Shown: positions 49,503 to 61,899 of the stretch, in pieces | Position numbering within the stretch: the first letter of the stretch is position 1 | How the letters are laid out: every line of letters starts with the position of its first letter | Assembly: GCF_036588685.1 (NCBI RefSeq) | Contig: NC_086382.1 | Span: 70,281,999 to 70,345,998 of the forward strand | DNA: 64,000 bases | Direction: 5' to 3' | Source of the DNA: Mytilus trossulus | Taxonomy: Eukaryota > Mollusca > Bivalvia > Mytilida > Mytilidae | Program-made: the position numbers and the translations under genes | Notes under the pieces: model-generated | Databases searched by the model: none | Told to the model about the DNA's origin: nothing | The model's input: the letters and a program-made list of their open reading frames with translations, nothing else

Positions 49503-52500
49503 CTAGGGTTTCAAATGTTTTATTTGTTTCCTGAATGTCATTACTGTATCTTTTCCATGTATCAGGTCAGCAGCCTTTTCACCGATCATAATTGACGGAG
49601 AATTCGTATTTCCAGATGTCACGTGCCGCATCACTGACGCGTCAGCTACTCTTAAGTTTGCAATTCCTTTCACCCTTAAGTATCATTAATGAAAAAAAGA
49701 AAACATATCTTTAAAATGCAATTGAATACAAAATTGTAAAACAAATATTGAACTAAAATCATAAAATGTAACCAAAACAGAACAAAACTTTATAGAAAAT
49801 AATCCAAAATCAACTACATGTAGCACCGGGATTCAATAAACATTAGACAGTGGTTTAACGGTACAACATTAGATCAAACTAAACACACTTAATGTATAAT
49901 TGTTAAAGTCATTAATCAGACTGTTGTTTTTGTCACGTTAACGCCATTTATAGCTTGTTACGATGTATGGATTTTTCTTATTTTTGAAACCCGTACGGTG
50001 ACACAAAGATGTTATAAATAGATGGTATAAAGAACGAGTAGATATGTAAACACATCGCAAGATAAGATTAGAACACCATTGCCAACACACAAAAAAGGAG
50101 GGAATAAAAATATGTCCCTTTTATCGTAAAAGTTTTGTATAGAGGAAACCCATGTAAATTTTAAAAATAAAAATGAAAATGAGAAAAAAAACATTGACTG
50201 CTTTCAAAATGAGATTCAGTAAAAGTTCTTGTCATTTTCTGAGTTTTATGTAAAGGTATCGTAATAATTTGATAAAATGAAAATATATGTAAGTTGTTTT
50301 TCAGTCAATTCACTAATGCATACCTTAGTTTTGAATCCACAACTGCAGTTTGATCATCTTTGTCGCCCATACGACATGTACATGACGGATGATATACCGT
50401 CACGGCATAGTAACGGATAAGACATTCCCAATAGTTGTCGCTGTCAAACTCTTCCTCGTCACAAATGCCTGGAAAATCTACTCTATTCAAGGTTGCGTCT
50501 AATTCCCTTAACGCATTTGACTTTGCAAGTTCCTGTGTTTTTCGTATTGCTAGGACAAAATGAGAATGTATATGCAATTATCTACAATTATATAAATTCG
50601 TGTCTTCTTATGTGGGCATTTAAACAGTTCTGACTAATAAAAGAATTATTGATTGTGATGGACCAGTTGCTAATTAAATAGCATGTCTCTTATTTCTATT
50701 CCCCATCATTTCTATTCTTAAGATTGCACTTGACATTGCTCGTAAATTATAATTACAGAAACGGGTATTATCCCATCGATTACAAATTATTAGATATACT
50801 TCACTCGTGATAGCTAAATTTTCTTATTTTGAAATTCTCGATGAAACTCCCAGATAAAAGTTTGATATTCAACGGGTTATGACGCAAATATGTCTATACA
50901 TGATGTAAGCATATTGCAATGTAAGGATCCGTATATCCATGCTGTATGTGAACCTATTAAATCTGTGTGGAGAGTGGCTCCCCAAGACCTACGCCTGGTC
51001 AATCTTTACAGTTGTCTACGAGTTCTAACCGTTATTGGAAGTTGATGATGATGATTAATTGATAACGTTTGAAATGTATACGTATGGCTAGCATTAGGTA
51101 ATCATATCAGCAGGATGTTTTATTAGCGATCTTTTTTTATTTTACACGTTCATTTTTCAGAATATCATAATTTACCTTTTAATCAGAATTCTTGAGACAA
51201 AATATCGATTTTCAATATTAGCGACTGCGATTAGTAAAAAGTATGATGCTTAAAAAAAGTGCTTAGCTTTAAAAATCTTTAAAATTTCTTACGGGGGAAA
51301 ATAGTAACGTTCGAAATAAACTGGCGCTGGAAATGCAAGGCCCAATAAATAAAATATCAAATATTTGTGGCGCAAATTGTCACCATTTATTTAGATTTCG
51401 TTGTTGCTAGATACTTATATACTACTTAAATCTTTCTGAAAAATATGAAATAACTCTAAATAACGACCTCTCACCTTCAATGAAAATATCTATATCATGG
51501 CGATGCATCAGGTAGTTTGGATCGATTACTGGATGAACAAACGGGTCTTTACTCTTTAATCTTACACTGCCAGTACTCTTTGGGTGCAATAATATTTGAG
51601 TGATAGTAAACTCATTACTGAATGCCCTCGTCTGTGCTAGCTTTACAACCTATGATAACAATAAAAGGATGTGCAAACAATCGAATAATATATTGTCTTT
51701 TAGTAAATCAACAGTTTTTAAATTGTGCTGCTACTTTGCTTCAAACAAGATGACGTACTGTTTATAGCTTATTTTTTATATCCCTTCTATTAATTTTTGT
51801 ACAAAAGAACCGTATGATAGATGTGTAAAAATATTAAAAGTATAACATGCTCAAATTGAAGTTTGATGCCACATTTCAGAAAGCACCGATTTGTATTTTC
51901 CTAGGAAAGAAGCGGCTAAAATTGTATACCTATTATCAAAAAAAAGAAGATGTGGTATGATTGCCAATGCGACAAGAGAATATCCACAAGAGACCAACAT
52001 GACACATAAATTAACAACCATAGGCCACCGTACGACCAGTATCAGTATGTTTAAACATAAAGAGTATTCGGTAAAGCGGTGTTGAGTGGTTGACGTGAAA
52101 ATACATAACACAGTAAAGCATGCTTACATAAAGCTTGATAAAACATATGAAGAAGTTCTGGATTCGGAGTCAAATTGTGACAAAAATTAATTGACGGACA
52201 GACAGATGAACACACAAACAGACTTAAAAACTGCCGAAAGGATGGGCAAACGGAAAGCGGTTTACCGCTACATTTTTTTCATCGGTGATTCGATGGGTGT
52301 CGAACCATTTGTTTGTTTTGTTTTACGCAATCTTAGGGACAATGCACTTTCAAGTACTTTTTTTTGTTTTATGGTGTGTTTTTTTTTGTGTTTCTTTAGA
52401 TTATGGTTGATATTGCTCTTTAAATCAGTATTAGTTGGTATGTCAGTTGTTGATTCAATCCCTTTGTTTTTTTTGTTTTTTTTGCTTGTAGCTTCATTAT

Positions 52501-55500
52501 AGGAATAACTTATGTGATAAGATTCCAAATAAGAAAAGTATCCTCCAGAGACCAAATAACCATACGGTCTACAACATTGAGTATAATCCGGTACCGCCAT
52601 GCAAGCTATATATCTATTCGAAAAATAACTCACAGAATCATTGTAATTAAGGGGCAAACCATTCTCTAGAAATGTTTTATCTGATGCAATGCTGAAGAAC
52701 ATTAGTTGGTAGTCGGGATATAATGTCTGCGTGTCTTTCACTCTACTTTTATCAAATATTATTGCTTCCATGCCAGAAAAAGAAAATATCCCTACAACAG
52801 GTAAATGTAATATTATTGTTAAAATTAAATCTTTATTTGAGTGAAGCAATTCCGCTGTTTTTAACATTTTGACAAAATCTAATACAGACAATTTCGAGTT
52901 CGATGCATTTCCGTCAAAATCTCTGGTTTTAGTGAACGTCATTCGTGCGTATAGAGGCATCGCCACTTCCGTTCCAATGTTGAGCAAGTGGTTAGAAAAT
53001 TATGATGCTATAGATATTGCACGAATTATTCAGCAAATTGAATTCTCATAATTGACAATCAGTACTGCCGTCCCTAGTGAGTTGTGATTATTAAGTACCA
53101 ATACTAATGGAACAGGAACAGTTTAACCTTCTTGAGCACCTTACTACATCGCAATAGTTTGGTTATGCGCATGCTGTTCCCAGGCGCGGATCTAGTGTGG
53201 GGGGTTCCGGGGGTTGAAACCCCCCCCTTTTTTTAGACGATCAATGCATTTGAAAGGGGACATGTAATTGGAACCCTCCCCCTTTGTCCTGGGTTAGGAA
53301 CCCCCCCTTTTTAAAAATGGCTGGATCCGCCCCTGGTTCCATAGGTTGATCTTTAGATTTTTTTGTGTTATGTTTTGATAATTGTGTTTTACTTTAAATA
53401 GTTCGTCGTTGTCTAAATGTAAAACAAGAACCAATATTAGTTATAACGTAATTAATATTACCCCCTCTTGTTAGAGTATACTGTAACATGTTCCACCAAC
53501 TCTGTGTAGACTTTACAGAAACACTCATATCTTTATTCGTGTTATATTTCATAAAAAACATTAGATGATCTTCCATATTCTCACCAACGGGTAAATCTGA
53601 TTGAACTTCTATCTAGAACAAAGTTCAGCATTCAACCATTAAACAATTTAGCAAACATGATTTCGAAGTTGCAATTTGTAAATCTTGGTTTAAAATGTTA
53701 CTTCTTGAGATAGAATAAAAAAGGTATGCTTGATACGTGAAATTTCACAATGAAAATTGCAAATATTTACGCCTACGAGTTAAAGACATACAATAATGCT
53801 CTTTTTTGTCACTCGCAACAACAGAATAACCCTCTGGTATCGTTCGCGCCCCTCTCCCATCATCACTTGCACAACATGTACTCGTTTTAGGGTTCATTCA
53901 CTCTACAAGAGCTTCTGTTATGCATTTTATTTCGTTTGAAATAGGGTTTTTCCCGTTTGCTATTTGTAGTTAATATTTATATATTTTATTTTAAACATAT
54001 TTTATTCATTAAGATATGAAAAGGATTGAGCAACAGGCACACCCTATAAAAGCTATCTCCATTATACATGTACAAGGTATAATTCAATTACAACAACTGT
54101 ATTTAAAATAATGCAATTTAAAATTAGTGGAACATGCATGCTACTTGTGAGCACACACGAGCAAATTAAATATGTTAACAGTGTTACTTAATAAATGCAA
54201 AGTATATTTAAATATATAGGCAATTAATCATCACTTATTTAAATTACCTTGAAACATGCAAATATCCTTATGAGTCGTTAGAAATATATATATATATGGC
54301 TTGAAGGAGACACTAAGCTTGGTTAGTGGAATAAATGAATTAACGTTGGAGTGTAGAAAAAAAAAACTAGATGAAAGAAAAATTAAGTAAGTTTCAAACA
54401 AAACGTTGAGTGTCACTGATATATTTTTGAACAGATTTAAAAATAGCAATATTCATATCATAGATGAATTTCATTTCACTTTAAAATGTACAAAACTAAA
54501 TATAATTAGAAACCAACTGTTTTCCAAAATTTGTGAAATAGTTCCCTCTTTTTACAGTATGACTAATGAAGCAAGATTTAAATTTTTGTATACATGTGTT
54601 CTAGAAATGCTCTATTAAGCACTAAATAACTTTGTGGTACCACCTCCGCATATAATGTTTAAAAATTTGGTATGATATATATATATATGTTTGTATGTTT
54701 TTTGTATAACAAATTTGTATTGTCTTGGTATCAATCCTGTAATTTTGGATTTTAAACCAATAAAAGTTACTTACTTACTTACTTTCTTATGAAAATAATC
54801 TGTTCCCAAAAAGTAGTAATTCAATATTTATGTCAACATTATCAACAATGGAGTAAATGGAATCAAGAAGGATTTGTCTTACATCATTATACTTAGGGCA
54901 AATAAAAAAGAAATGTTTGTTATCCTCAACAGGTTGGTTACAGTTTGTGCAAAAAGTGTTCTTGGATAAGAACTGAATATTTATAGATGGGAAATACTGT
55001 AGTATAACTAGTTCGGATACTGGTTTTGTAACAGTATGTACTATTTATAAGTTTGATGTTAGATGCAGGAGGCAAGAGGAAAGTTTTGGCGGTTTTTATA
55101 GGCAGGGTTTAATGGTACTATATAAAGTTTGGCATTTACATACCTGCAGCCAGGGAGGTCGGGGAGTTCGGACGAACCCCCCCCCCCCCCCTTGAAAACA
55201 AATAAGCACTGTTAAAGTCCATGTTCGGTTCGAATTATGACTGTTAAAGTCGAGTTTGTGAGTCCAACGAACCCCCCTCTGGCTACGGGCCTAATTTAAT
55301 GTATTAGTATTGAAGGTGCTTGCAGTTACGTCGAATTGAAGTTGGTCCCATAGGTACACTGTATATGTGCAGTTGCTGCTATGTTTATTGTACGTACAGG
55401 CGTTGGAGGTATTAGCCGGGGGAAAGAAACGATGCGGAAGGGGAACAATGTTATATGTCATGTATTTATATATTGTTTCAATCGAAGAAATATGTACAAT

Positions 55501-58500
55501 AAAGCAAAATAAAATATTGTATCGCAAGAGAAAATAAAATGTTATTGCGAGCAACTAATCCTATATCTGTGTTTGTCTTGTATATAGCCTATTGAATTTA
55601 GAGATTAAATGCTTTAAATTCGGACGAGCAGGGCGAGGGAGAATTTAAGTGGGCGTTTTGTCATAAGTCATAATATGCAAACGTCATCATCATTTAGATT
55701 GCTGCGTCATTCCAACTGACAGCAACACTATGTCATGTATAGTAATAGTTCCCATTACATATTTTTTAATTGTTGTTTACAAAATGTAAGTGTTTGACAC
55801 TTAATTTTATTACGAAATATGACCCTTACCGGATTTGACATGTTATCGATTATATGATTTATCTTTATAATTTTTGATTTATTTGTTATAATTTGTTTTA
55901 CATGAATTTTTTAAGGAAGGTTCGATAACGAAAAACATGCATTTCGAAAGATGAAACTTTTAGTTTTGTATACAATAATTATTACTGACATGATTATAAA
56001 TAGATAATATAGTGTAGCTGATTATTGCTATTGATTTCATTCTTTCCTACATACTTTATACTTCAGTATCAAGTTGATTTATATGTTTTAAAAAGTCCAC
56101 AAAGGTAACTGGGGAATATACATGTAAATATGGTCATTACAGGTCCTCTTCTGACCGACAGTAAAACCCTTGCCAAAAGTAAGACGTACATTTTTCTATG
56201 AAGGATGTATCAAGTACGCAGACACGACCTGCCGGAATGAGTATGTTTAATCTGATGCATTGTGTAGAGAGAGTACAACGCTTCTACATTAAGAAACCTT
56301 GCAAAAACTCTTTGATGGATCCTAAGATGGCCTGTTGCAAGTCTTAATTTCTTTTCCTATCCAATATACCCGTCAAGGCTTAATTTCCGTCCCTATCCAA
56401 TATACCCGTCAAAGCATAATTTCTGTCCCTATCAAATATACCCGTCAAGGCACAATTCCTGTCCCTATCCGATATACCCGTCACGGCACAATTTCTGTCC
56501 CTATCCAATATACCCGTCCAGGCAGAATGTCTGTCCCTATCCGATATACCCGTCAAGGCAGAATTTCTGTTCCTATCCAATATACCCGCCAAGACTTAAT
56601 TTCTTTCCCTATCCAATATACCCTACAAGGCAGAATTTCTTTCCCTATCCAATATACCCGTCAAGGCATAATTTCTGTTTCTATCCAATATACCCGCCAA
56701 GGCTTAATTTCTGTCCCTATCCAATATACGCATGTTTTCTTCAGAAGGTTTCTGGGTAACGTGTACGTAAATATTATCCTGTGTTTCTCTATGTGGTGTT
56801 TTGATCGTCTTTTATATAAATTTTACCTTTGTGTTTATCCATGTATTCTGTACGTCACATGTACGTAAATGTTACCTCGTGTTCTTTAAAGTGTTCTCTA
56901 TGTCATCTATAAATCAATGTTACCAAGTGTCCCTCCATCTTTGTATAGGTCACCTGTATTCCCCCGTGTGTTTTCCGAGCCACTTATATGTAAATTCTCC
57001 TCCCATCCCTTGAAATTTCTATATTAGTTCACCTGTATCTTAATGTTACCTTTATTTTCAGCAGGTGCTCGCTATGTCCCTTGCATCTGAAGTTCACCTT
57101 GTGTCAACCAGGTGTTCTTTATGTCCTATATGTTTTACAATATGTTCCTTCATATGTTCTGCAAGTCGGATATATATATTTTACCTTGTATTAGTTAGTG
57201 TGTTCTCAAGGTCTAAAATGTAAATTTTACATTGTGTTCCTCCATATTTTCTTTTAATCTAATATGTGTACTTACCTTTGGTTCCCCAATATGTTTTCTT
57301 CATCTTATATGTGTATTTATACCTTGTGTTCCTCCAAGTGTTCTCAATGTCTAATATGTTTATTTTTACCTTGTGTTCCTCCAAGTGTTCTCTAGGACCT
57401 ATACCAGAAAGCATTAGAAGCTGTGGTGAGTTTACAGCACCGGCTGATACTATTACTTCTTTACGAGCAAACAATGTCATCTTTTGTCCGTTCTTTATCA
57501 TTTCTATGCCGCTTGCAGTTTTATTGGTTATTAGTATCTACAAATGTATTGTTAAACACAGTATAATAAGTTCTACTAAAATGCCTTTATGAATTCGTGA
57601 GTTGACAATTCTGATGAAAAGTAACCATTGAGGTTTTATTCTACATGTCAATAGAATGCAGTAAACAATACATTTTGATGTATTTTATTTTACTTCACAG
57701 TTTTTCTTTGAATAACACATAAAACATCGTATTATGAGATAAAAGTATGTCCCAACAGAAATATTTATAACAATTGCATTAATACAGATTCTACCACCGC
57801 ATCGAGTTTGATGCGATATGTATTAACTCGAAACAGTTAAATTTTCAAATTGAAAACGCGAGGCTCGCCGATATGCAAAAAGATGTGTTCTTTCTACGTG
57901 GTGTCATCCCGCATTGTCGCCTTTTTTCATGCCATCAAAATAGGAAATTCAGAGGAAAGCAAGAAAATTCGCGTCATTATTGGATTTTAACCAATGAAGA
58001 ACTGAGATCAAACAAACCACACGTTGATTATTTCATTTATACAATGGGTGCAGATAGTGATATATTGACAAAGAATAAGATAAAACTTTGTCAAGTATTT
58101 TTTTTCAAATGCATTAACATAAAAACGCTCACATCTGCATTAACCTGTATCATTGTAAGCCTCCAATATCTTTCTACTTTACTGAAATATCGTGTTTATT
58201 TTTCGCTAGCATCTGTAATGTGGTGCAATATATTGTACCCACACTCTTAAGATCTTGTAATAGAACGGACTATCAGGGTTATATATGACCTTCAATATGA
58301 ACAAGTTAATAGTATTATCTGTAAAGTTTACCTACCTTTGTAACAAAAGAGTTGGTACTGATATGTAGGTTTGGTCTTTTTATAATCGGTATAATATAGG
58401 CTGTAGAAGTGCTGAATCTCTCACCTCCAAAAATGTTTGACTGGACATACGAAAAACCTTCATAATTGAATAAAACATTAATTAGTATTTCGCAAACGTA

Positions 58501-61500
58501 TAAGATTGATAGCAGATGAATTGTTATAAAAGAGGTACGAAAGATACGAGAGGTACATTCAAACTCATAAATCGAAAATAAACTGACAACGCCATGACTA
58601 AAAAGAAAAAGAAAAATAATAGTACACAAGACACAACATAGAAACTTAAGACTAAGCAGCACGAACCCCATCAAATACCCGAGGGTGATAGCAGGTGCTC
58701 CGGAAGGGTAAGCAGATCCTGTTCATCATTTGGCATCCGTCGAGTTTCTCATTTTATTACAAACCCTGTAAATAGTTTAATATAACTCAGCATCTATAAA
58801 CGAATTAATCGTAAAATGTTGCCTTATGAGCATGGGCTGATAAAACTTTCCATTTGCGCTATAAATGTATCGTGTGAGTTTAACCTTCCAGAATCGTCCC
58901 AAAAACATGACCGAGAAGAAAAAAAGTGTGACTTAGAATTAGGCTCATTTTAAATCTTAAATTGATATGCAAACGCATGTAGAATTGCTTCGAATCATAA
59001 GAATAGAGAATTATATTACCAATCATGTTCTCTCCGTTTTGGTCTACAACTTTGTAACCGAGTTCCTCTGCTGCATGTTGGTAAACATTGGCCAGAGATG
59101 TTACCTTGGATTGGGTTATTGGTAAATAGCCGCCAGTAGAATGGTAAGCTGAAATTTAGAAATATGCTGACTTATTTTTAGAACACATTTCCATGGATTT
59201 CATCTTATTTAGATCATAGCTTCATAGTCATTCATTACTATTGCTTTATTTTTTGGTGTTAAACTATAAAAACTAAATCGTACTATTCGTTTTGATTTAA
59301 CACTAAACGGTAACTCTGCTTACCCAAATGAGAATTCCATTGATAGACAGGTTAGACACGAACTACTGACACCAGCAATGCTCATTCACAATCGGACAAC
59401 TGGACGCTGATTTCGAAATGAATTATTCACAATTTTATATCAAAGAATATTCCAAACGTAAGTATAATGAAACTCACTAGAATTAGACAGTTGATCAATT
59501 TTCATATCTTCTATTTTCAGGAAGTATGGAAGAACATCTGTATAACCCCATCCATCAGCTCCCTCTTTCTCCCATTGGTCAAAGTCATAGCAACTTCCTC
59601 TTATATAAACCATGTGATTTATACTACTAGTTCCACCTAATACTCGACCACGTGGCCAGTAACTCCTCTGAAAAATAAAACAAATGGTTATTAAGTCATC
59701 AGCTGCAAATGTGAAATATGTCTCTGAATATCTTTAACTTATCCACATTTGATACAGACAAATTTCTGACTATACGATTAGACTGTGACATGACGACGAT
59801 GACTACGACGACAACGATGATGATGGTATTGCTGCTACTGCTGCTACTAATGTCGATGAAGAGAAAGAGGTGGAAGAGGACGATAACGAGGAAAAGTACG
59901 ATGCTAATGATGATTATTAATATTTACCTGTTCTTTCATTGCTTTACATGATGCCTTTTGAGGAACAGTATAATATGACCAGTCGATATCTGTCTTCTGA
60001 AGAAGAGGTGTTGCCAACGGAACTTTTATGTAATCATGGTCAAGTTCAGAACCTCCCGCTTCAAGTAATAATACTGTGACATTGTCGTCCTCTGATAGTC
60101 TGTTGGCGATTACCGCTCCAGCCGAACCGGCCCCCAATGTATAAACAATACTAAGTTATTATAAAATATTCTTCTGACAAAACTTGTTTATCTATACACA
60201 TATTAAATTATCATCATAATAACAGACATACGTTTCGCCATTAACTGAACATAAAGAATAGGATCAAAATTGAACATTTACTTCGTGAAAATTAATTACA
60301 GCAGACGGGCAAAACGATTTACATTGTCTTTACATATAACCTGTTTATCGAGCTTTTGTAGACAAGAAATGTAAATCAGTGTTTATTTTTGTATTTAGTT
60401 TTTGATTGTTTCTACTGTGTTTTTTGTCTATTTAATTCGCATAACTAGTCACACAGTCCTCTTCTCTCTCATAATATATTATATATCGTAAATCTAAAAT
60501 GACATACCGCATATTTAGCATTTTTCCGACGTAGTCAGTATAGTTTCGGTTTGTGCCCTTTGAACTCAAGGACGCTTAACTATGGCAGCAGAATACGCAT
60601 GCTCGAAAATCCTTTTCGAAATGCTGTCATGGTGGGTGATTTGGTTGTGTTTGAAAAAAAACGTCTCGTTAATTATATCGTGATGGAAAGCAGGTGAAAA
60701 CTATAATTATTTGAACTAGATCTGACAAAAAATTATATTTTTATTAAAATAATTGATTCTCCAATAGCTTTTTGCATCCATGACAACTGTTTATTCGGGA
60801 TAGTTATATAATTTTTAATGTAAACTTTGTTGTACGAACGTACATGACTTTTAGAACGAACCTACGCATATGAGATTTTCGCGGGGTTTTGGTGAATATA
60901 AACAGAAAGATACGCGTTATTTAAATGGTAAATCACTTTTTTAAATATAATCGGAATATTCACAAATAATTTGTAATGATAGTTTTAAACATATACTCAA
61001 ATTTTAATACGTCGGATATCTTTTTTAAAGATAGTTCTTTTTTTGATAATTGATTTTTACAATAACGTTGAGTTTTTTGTTGGTTTTTTTTTGTAATTCC
61101 TAGATTCATGTATCCAGTAAATTGGTCTTATCTGTAATTTTCCCAATTGTCTTCTTTTCACGATTATTACATTTTGTTATGAGTGCGAATTTTCAAAATG
61201 GTTGTTGCTAGCATACTCGCTCCTTTTGGATTAAATGCGATTTACTCTTTTGTCTTTCCTTAAAACCATCACGTGGCTCTTTGCATCGGTTTGCATGATT
61301 TAGGCATCGGTAAGTTACTATCGCCTTATGTACCCAATAGTTTGTGACCTGCAATAAGTTTTGAATGTGTTACTTGTGTACAACTTAACACGTTTTGCAA
61401 ATTCTTTGATGGTCGTTTCTCTACTCTATGTAGATTTCGTTAGTTTTCCTGTTTGAATGGTTTTACACTGGTAATTTTTTAGAATATGTATGGCTTGCTG

Positions 61501-61899
61501 TTCGGTGCGAGCCAAGATTCTGAATTGATGAACTAATATGGTTTACTTTTAACAAATTGTGACTTGGATTCAGAGTTGTTTCATTGGCACTCATACCACA
61601 TTATTATATATCTATAATATTGTTTGCGGGGTTTTTTTCTTCTTATGAATATGTCTTAAATGAAATAAAGTAAATTAATAACAACTATTTCTTTCTGTCG
61701 TGCATCCGAAACTATTTTATAGAAAACAATGACATGTTACCCTTGTATATATACATGTATAATTAAAATTCCTACCTATTATATAGTCATACGAACTATT
61801 CAGTGTGACTTTTAGGGCGACATCTGGATCGAATAAATCTTGGCGAAAAAACAATGTAGTAACTATTCCGAAGCATAGTGTTAAAAGTCTCGAAATCAT
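49503..61899 (-). CDS. GMC oxidoreductase gene 2 (choline/glucose dehydrogenase-like flavoprotein), 11 exons
   Basis: Exons, 5' to 3' on the minus strand: 61776-61899, 59928-60136, 59478-59667, 59020-59148, 58336-58457, 57370-57537, 53462-53612, 52634-52791, 51475-51649, 50324-50549, 49503-49674. They join in frame to 607 residues, the usual GMC length. Exon 1 is a signal peptide, so the product is probably secreted or luminal. [16 protein letters not shown] is the FAD-binding loop and [10 protein letters not shown] follows it; [18 protein letters not shown] (exon 3) and [16 protein letters not shown] (exon 6) are the two GMC signatures. [11 protein letters not shown] is in exon 7, the active-site [11 protein letters not shown] in exon 10 (usual form HP-GTCRMG, here Cys for Gly), and [19 protein letters not shown] in exon 11. 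The family oxidises alcohols or sugars with FAD; the substrate cannot be told. The exon-2 acceptor is AT instead of AG, which would impair splicing if real. All other borders are canonical. Confidence 0.85.
52792..53010 (-). other. Possible relic duplicate of GMC-2 exon 7 in intron 7
   Basis: Immediately before exon 8 the minus strand stays open in frame for about 65 codons and reads [20 protein letters not shown]. This aligns loosely with the exon 7 segment [17 protein letters not shown]. Upstream, CCACTTGCTCAACAT resembles the exon 7 bases for PVGEN in another frame. No usable donor follows. It could be a decayed extra copy of exon 7, or chance; the opposite strand is also open. Confidence 0.3.
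53181..53335. mobile_element. MITE, about 155 bp, GTTCC target duplication
   Basis: Imperfect terminal inverted repeats CAGGCGCGGATCTAG and CTGGATCCGCCCCTG bound a GC-rich body with GGGGGTT/AACCCCC stems. The element is flanked by GTTCC on both sides. It lies in intron 7 of GMC-2. Confidence 0.75.
54400..54784 (+). mobile_element. LINE 3' end with (ACTT)n tail
   Basis: The plus strand encodes a post-RT segment ([20 protein letters not shown], then [12 protein letters not shown]) with a stop at 54616-54618. A 3' UTR then ends in AATAAAAG and four to five ACTT/TTAC tetramers. The EFHF / IRNQLF motif is typical of LINE ORF2 C-termini. It lies in intron 6 of GMC-2, antisense to the gene. Confidence 0.75.
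54786..55022 (-). mobile_element. Second LINE 3' fragment, tail-to-tail with the first
   Basis: The minus strand reads [15 protein letters not shown], then [20 protein letters not shown] and [13 protein letters not shown], with a stop at about 54786. The Cys-Cys-His-Cys spacing (CTNC, H, C) is the zinc-binding end of LINE ORF2. It meets the 54400-54784 element at the tetramer tail. Confidence 0.75.
55143..55291. mobile_element. Second GC-rich MITE
   Basis: The ends CCTGCAGCCAGGGAGG and CCTCTGGCTACGGGCC are approximate inverted repeats. The interior has GACGAACCCCC at both sides and a duplicated CTGTTAAAGTC. It lies in intron 6 of GMC-2. Confidence 0.6.
56341..56730. repeat. 36-bp minisatellite, about 11 units
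   Basis: Units of the form CCTATCCAATATACCCGTCA, then AGGCATAATTTCTGTC. As 36 is a multiple of three, a 177-codon plus frame and a minus frame both stay open, giving a false repeat protein (VPIQYTRQG). It is intronic in GMC-2. Confidence 0.9.
56740..57395 (-). repeat. Degenerate about 47-bp array seeded by the exon 6 splice donor of GMC-2
   Basis: The end of exon 6 plus its donor (GAACACTTGGAGGAACACAA, then GGTAAAAATA) is followed by roughly 12-14 diverging copies of the same 42-65 bp segment running into the intron. Many keep an AAGGTAA- or AGGTGA-like donor. Divergence increases with distance from the exon. No coding role is visible past the first copy. Confidence 0.8.
58530..58690. repeat. 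Dispersed repeat fragment
   Basis: CATTCAAACTCATAAATCG and ACTGACAACGCCATGACTAA resemble the block near 62875-62915. It lies in intron 4 of GMC-2. Confidence 0.4.
59780..59920. repeat. Degenerate trinucleotide tract in GMC-2 intron 2
   Basis: A run of GAC/GAT/CTG/GAG-type triplets ends about 10 bp before the exon 2 donor. Its acidic or oligo-Thr translations are not supported as protein. Confidence 0.7.
61440..61610 (+). repeat. Dispersed repeat, second copy of the 45.6 kb family
   Basis: It shares GTTTGAATGGTTTTACACT, TGCTGTTCGGTGCGAGCCAA and a TTCATTGGCACTCATACCAC tail with 45620-45770. It is intronic in GMC-2. Confidence 0.6.

Noticed and set aside
52268..52987. 239-codon minus-strand open frame as one continuous exon
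   Set aside because: Only 52634-52791 fits the GMC protein; phase, a GTGAGT donor and a TTGTAG acceptor define exon 8, and the rest is intron read-through.
56335..56868. 177-codon open frame with a 12-residue repeat (VPIQYTRQG type)
   Set aside because: A 36-bp minisatellite stays open in several frames on both strands; it lies in an intron of GMC-2 and has no start context or splice support.
59718..59951. Acidic/poly-Thr frame next to GMC-2 exon 2
   Set aside because: It translates a trinucleotide tract in the intron.
60136..61776. GMC-2 intron 1 as an AT-AC (U12-type) intron
   Set aside because: The donor is a normal GTAGGA and the end is AT, not AC; a lost AG fits better.
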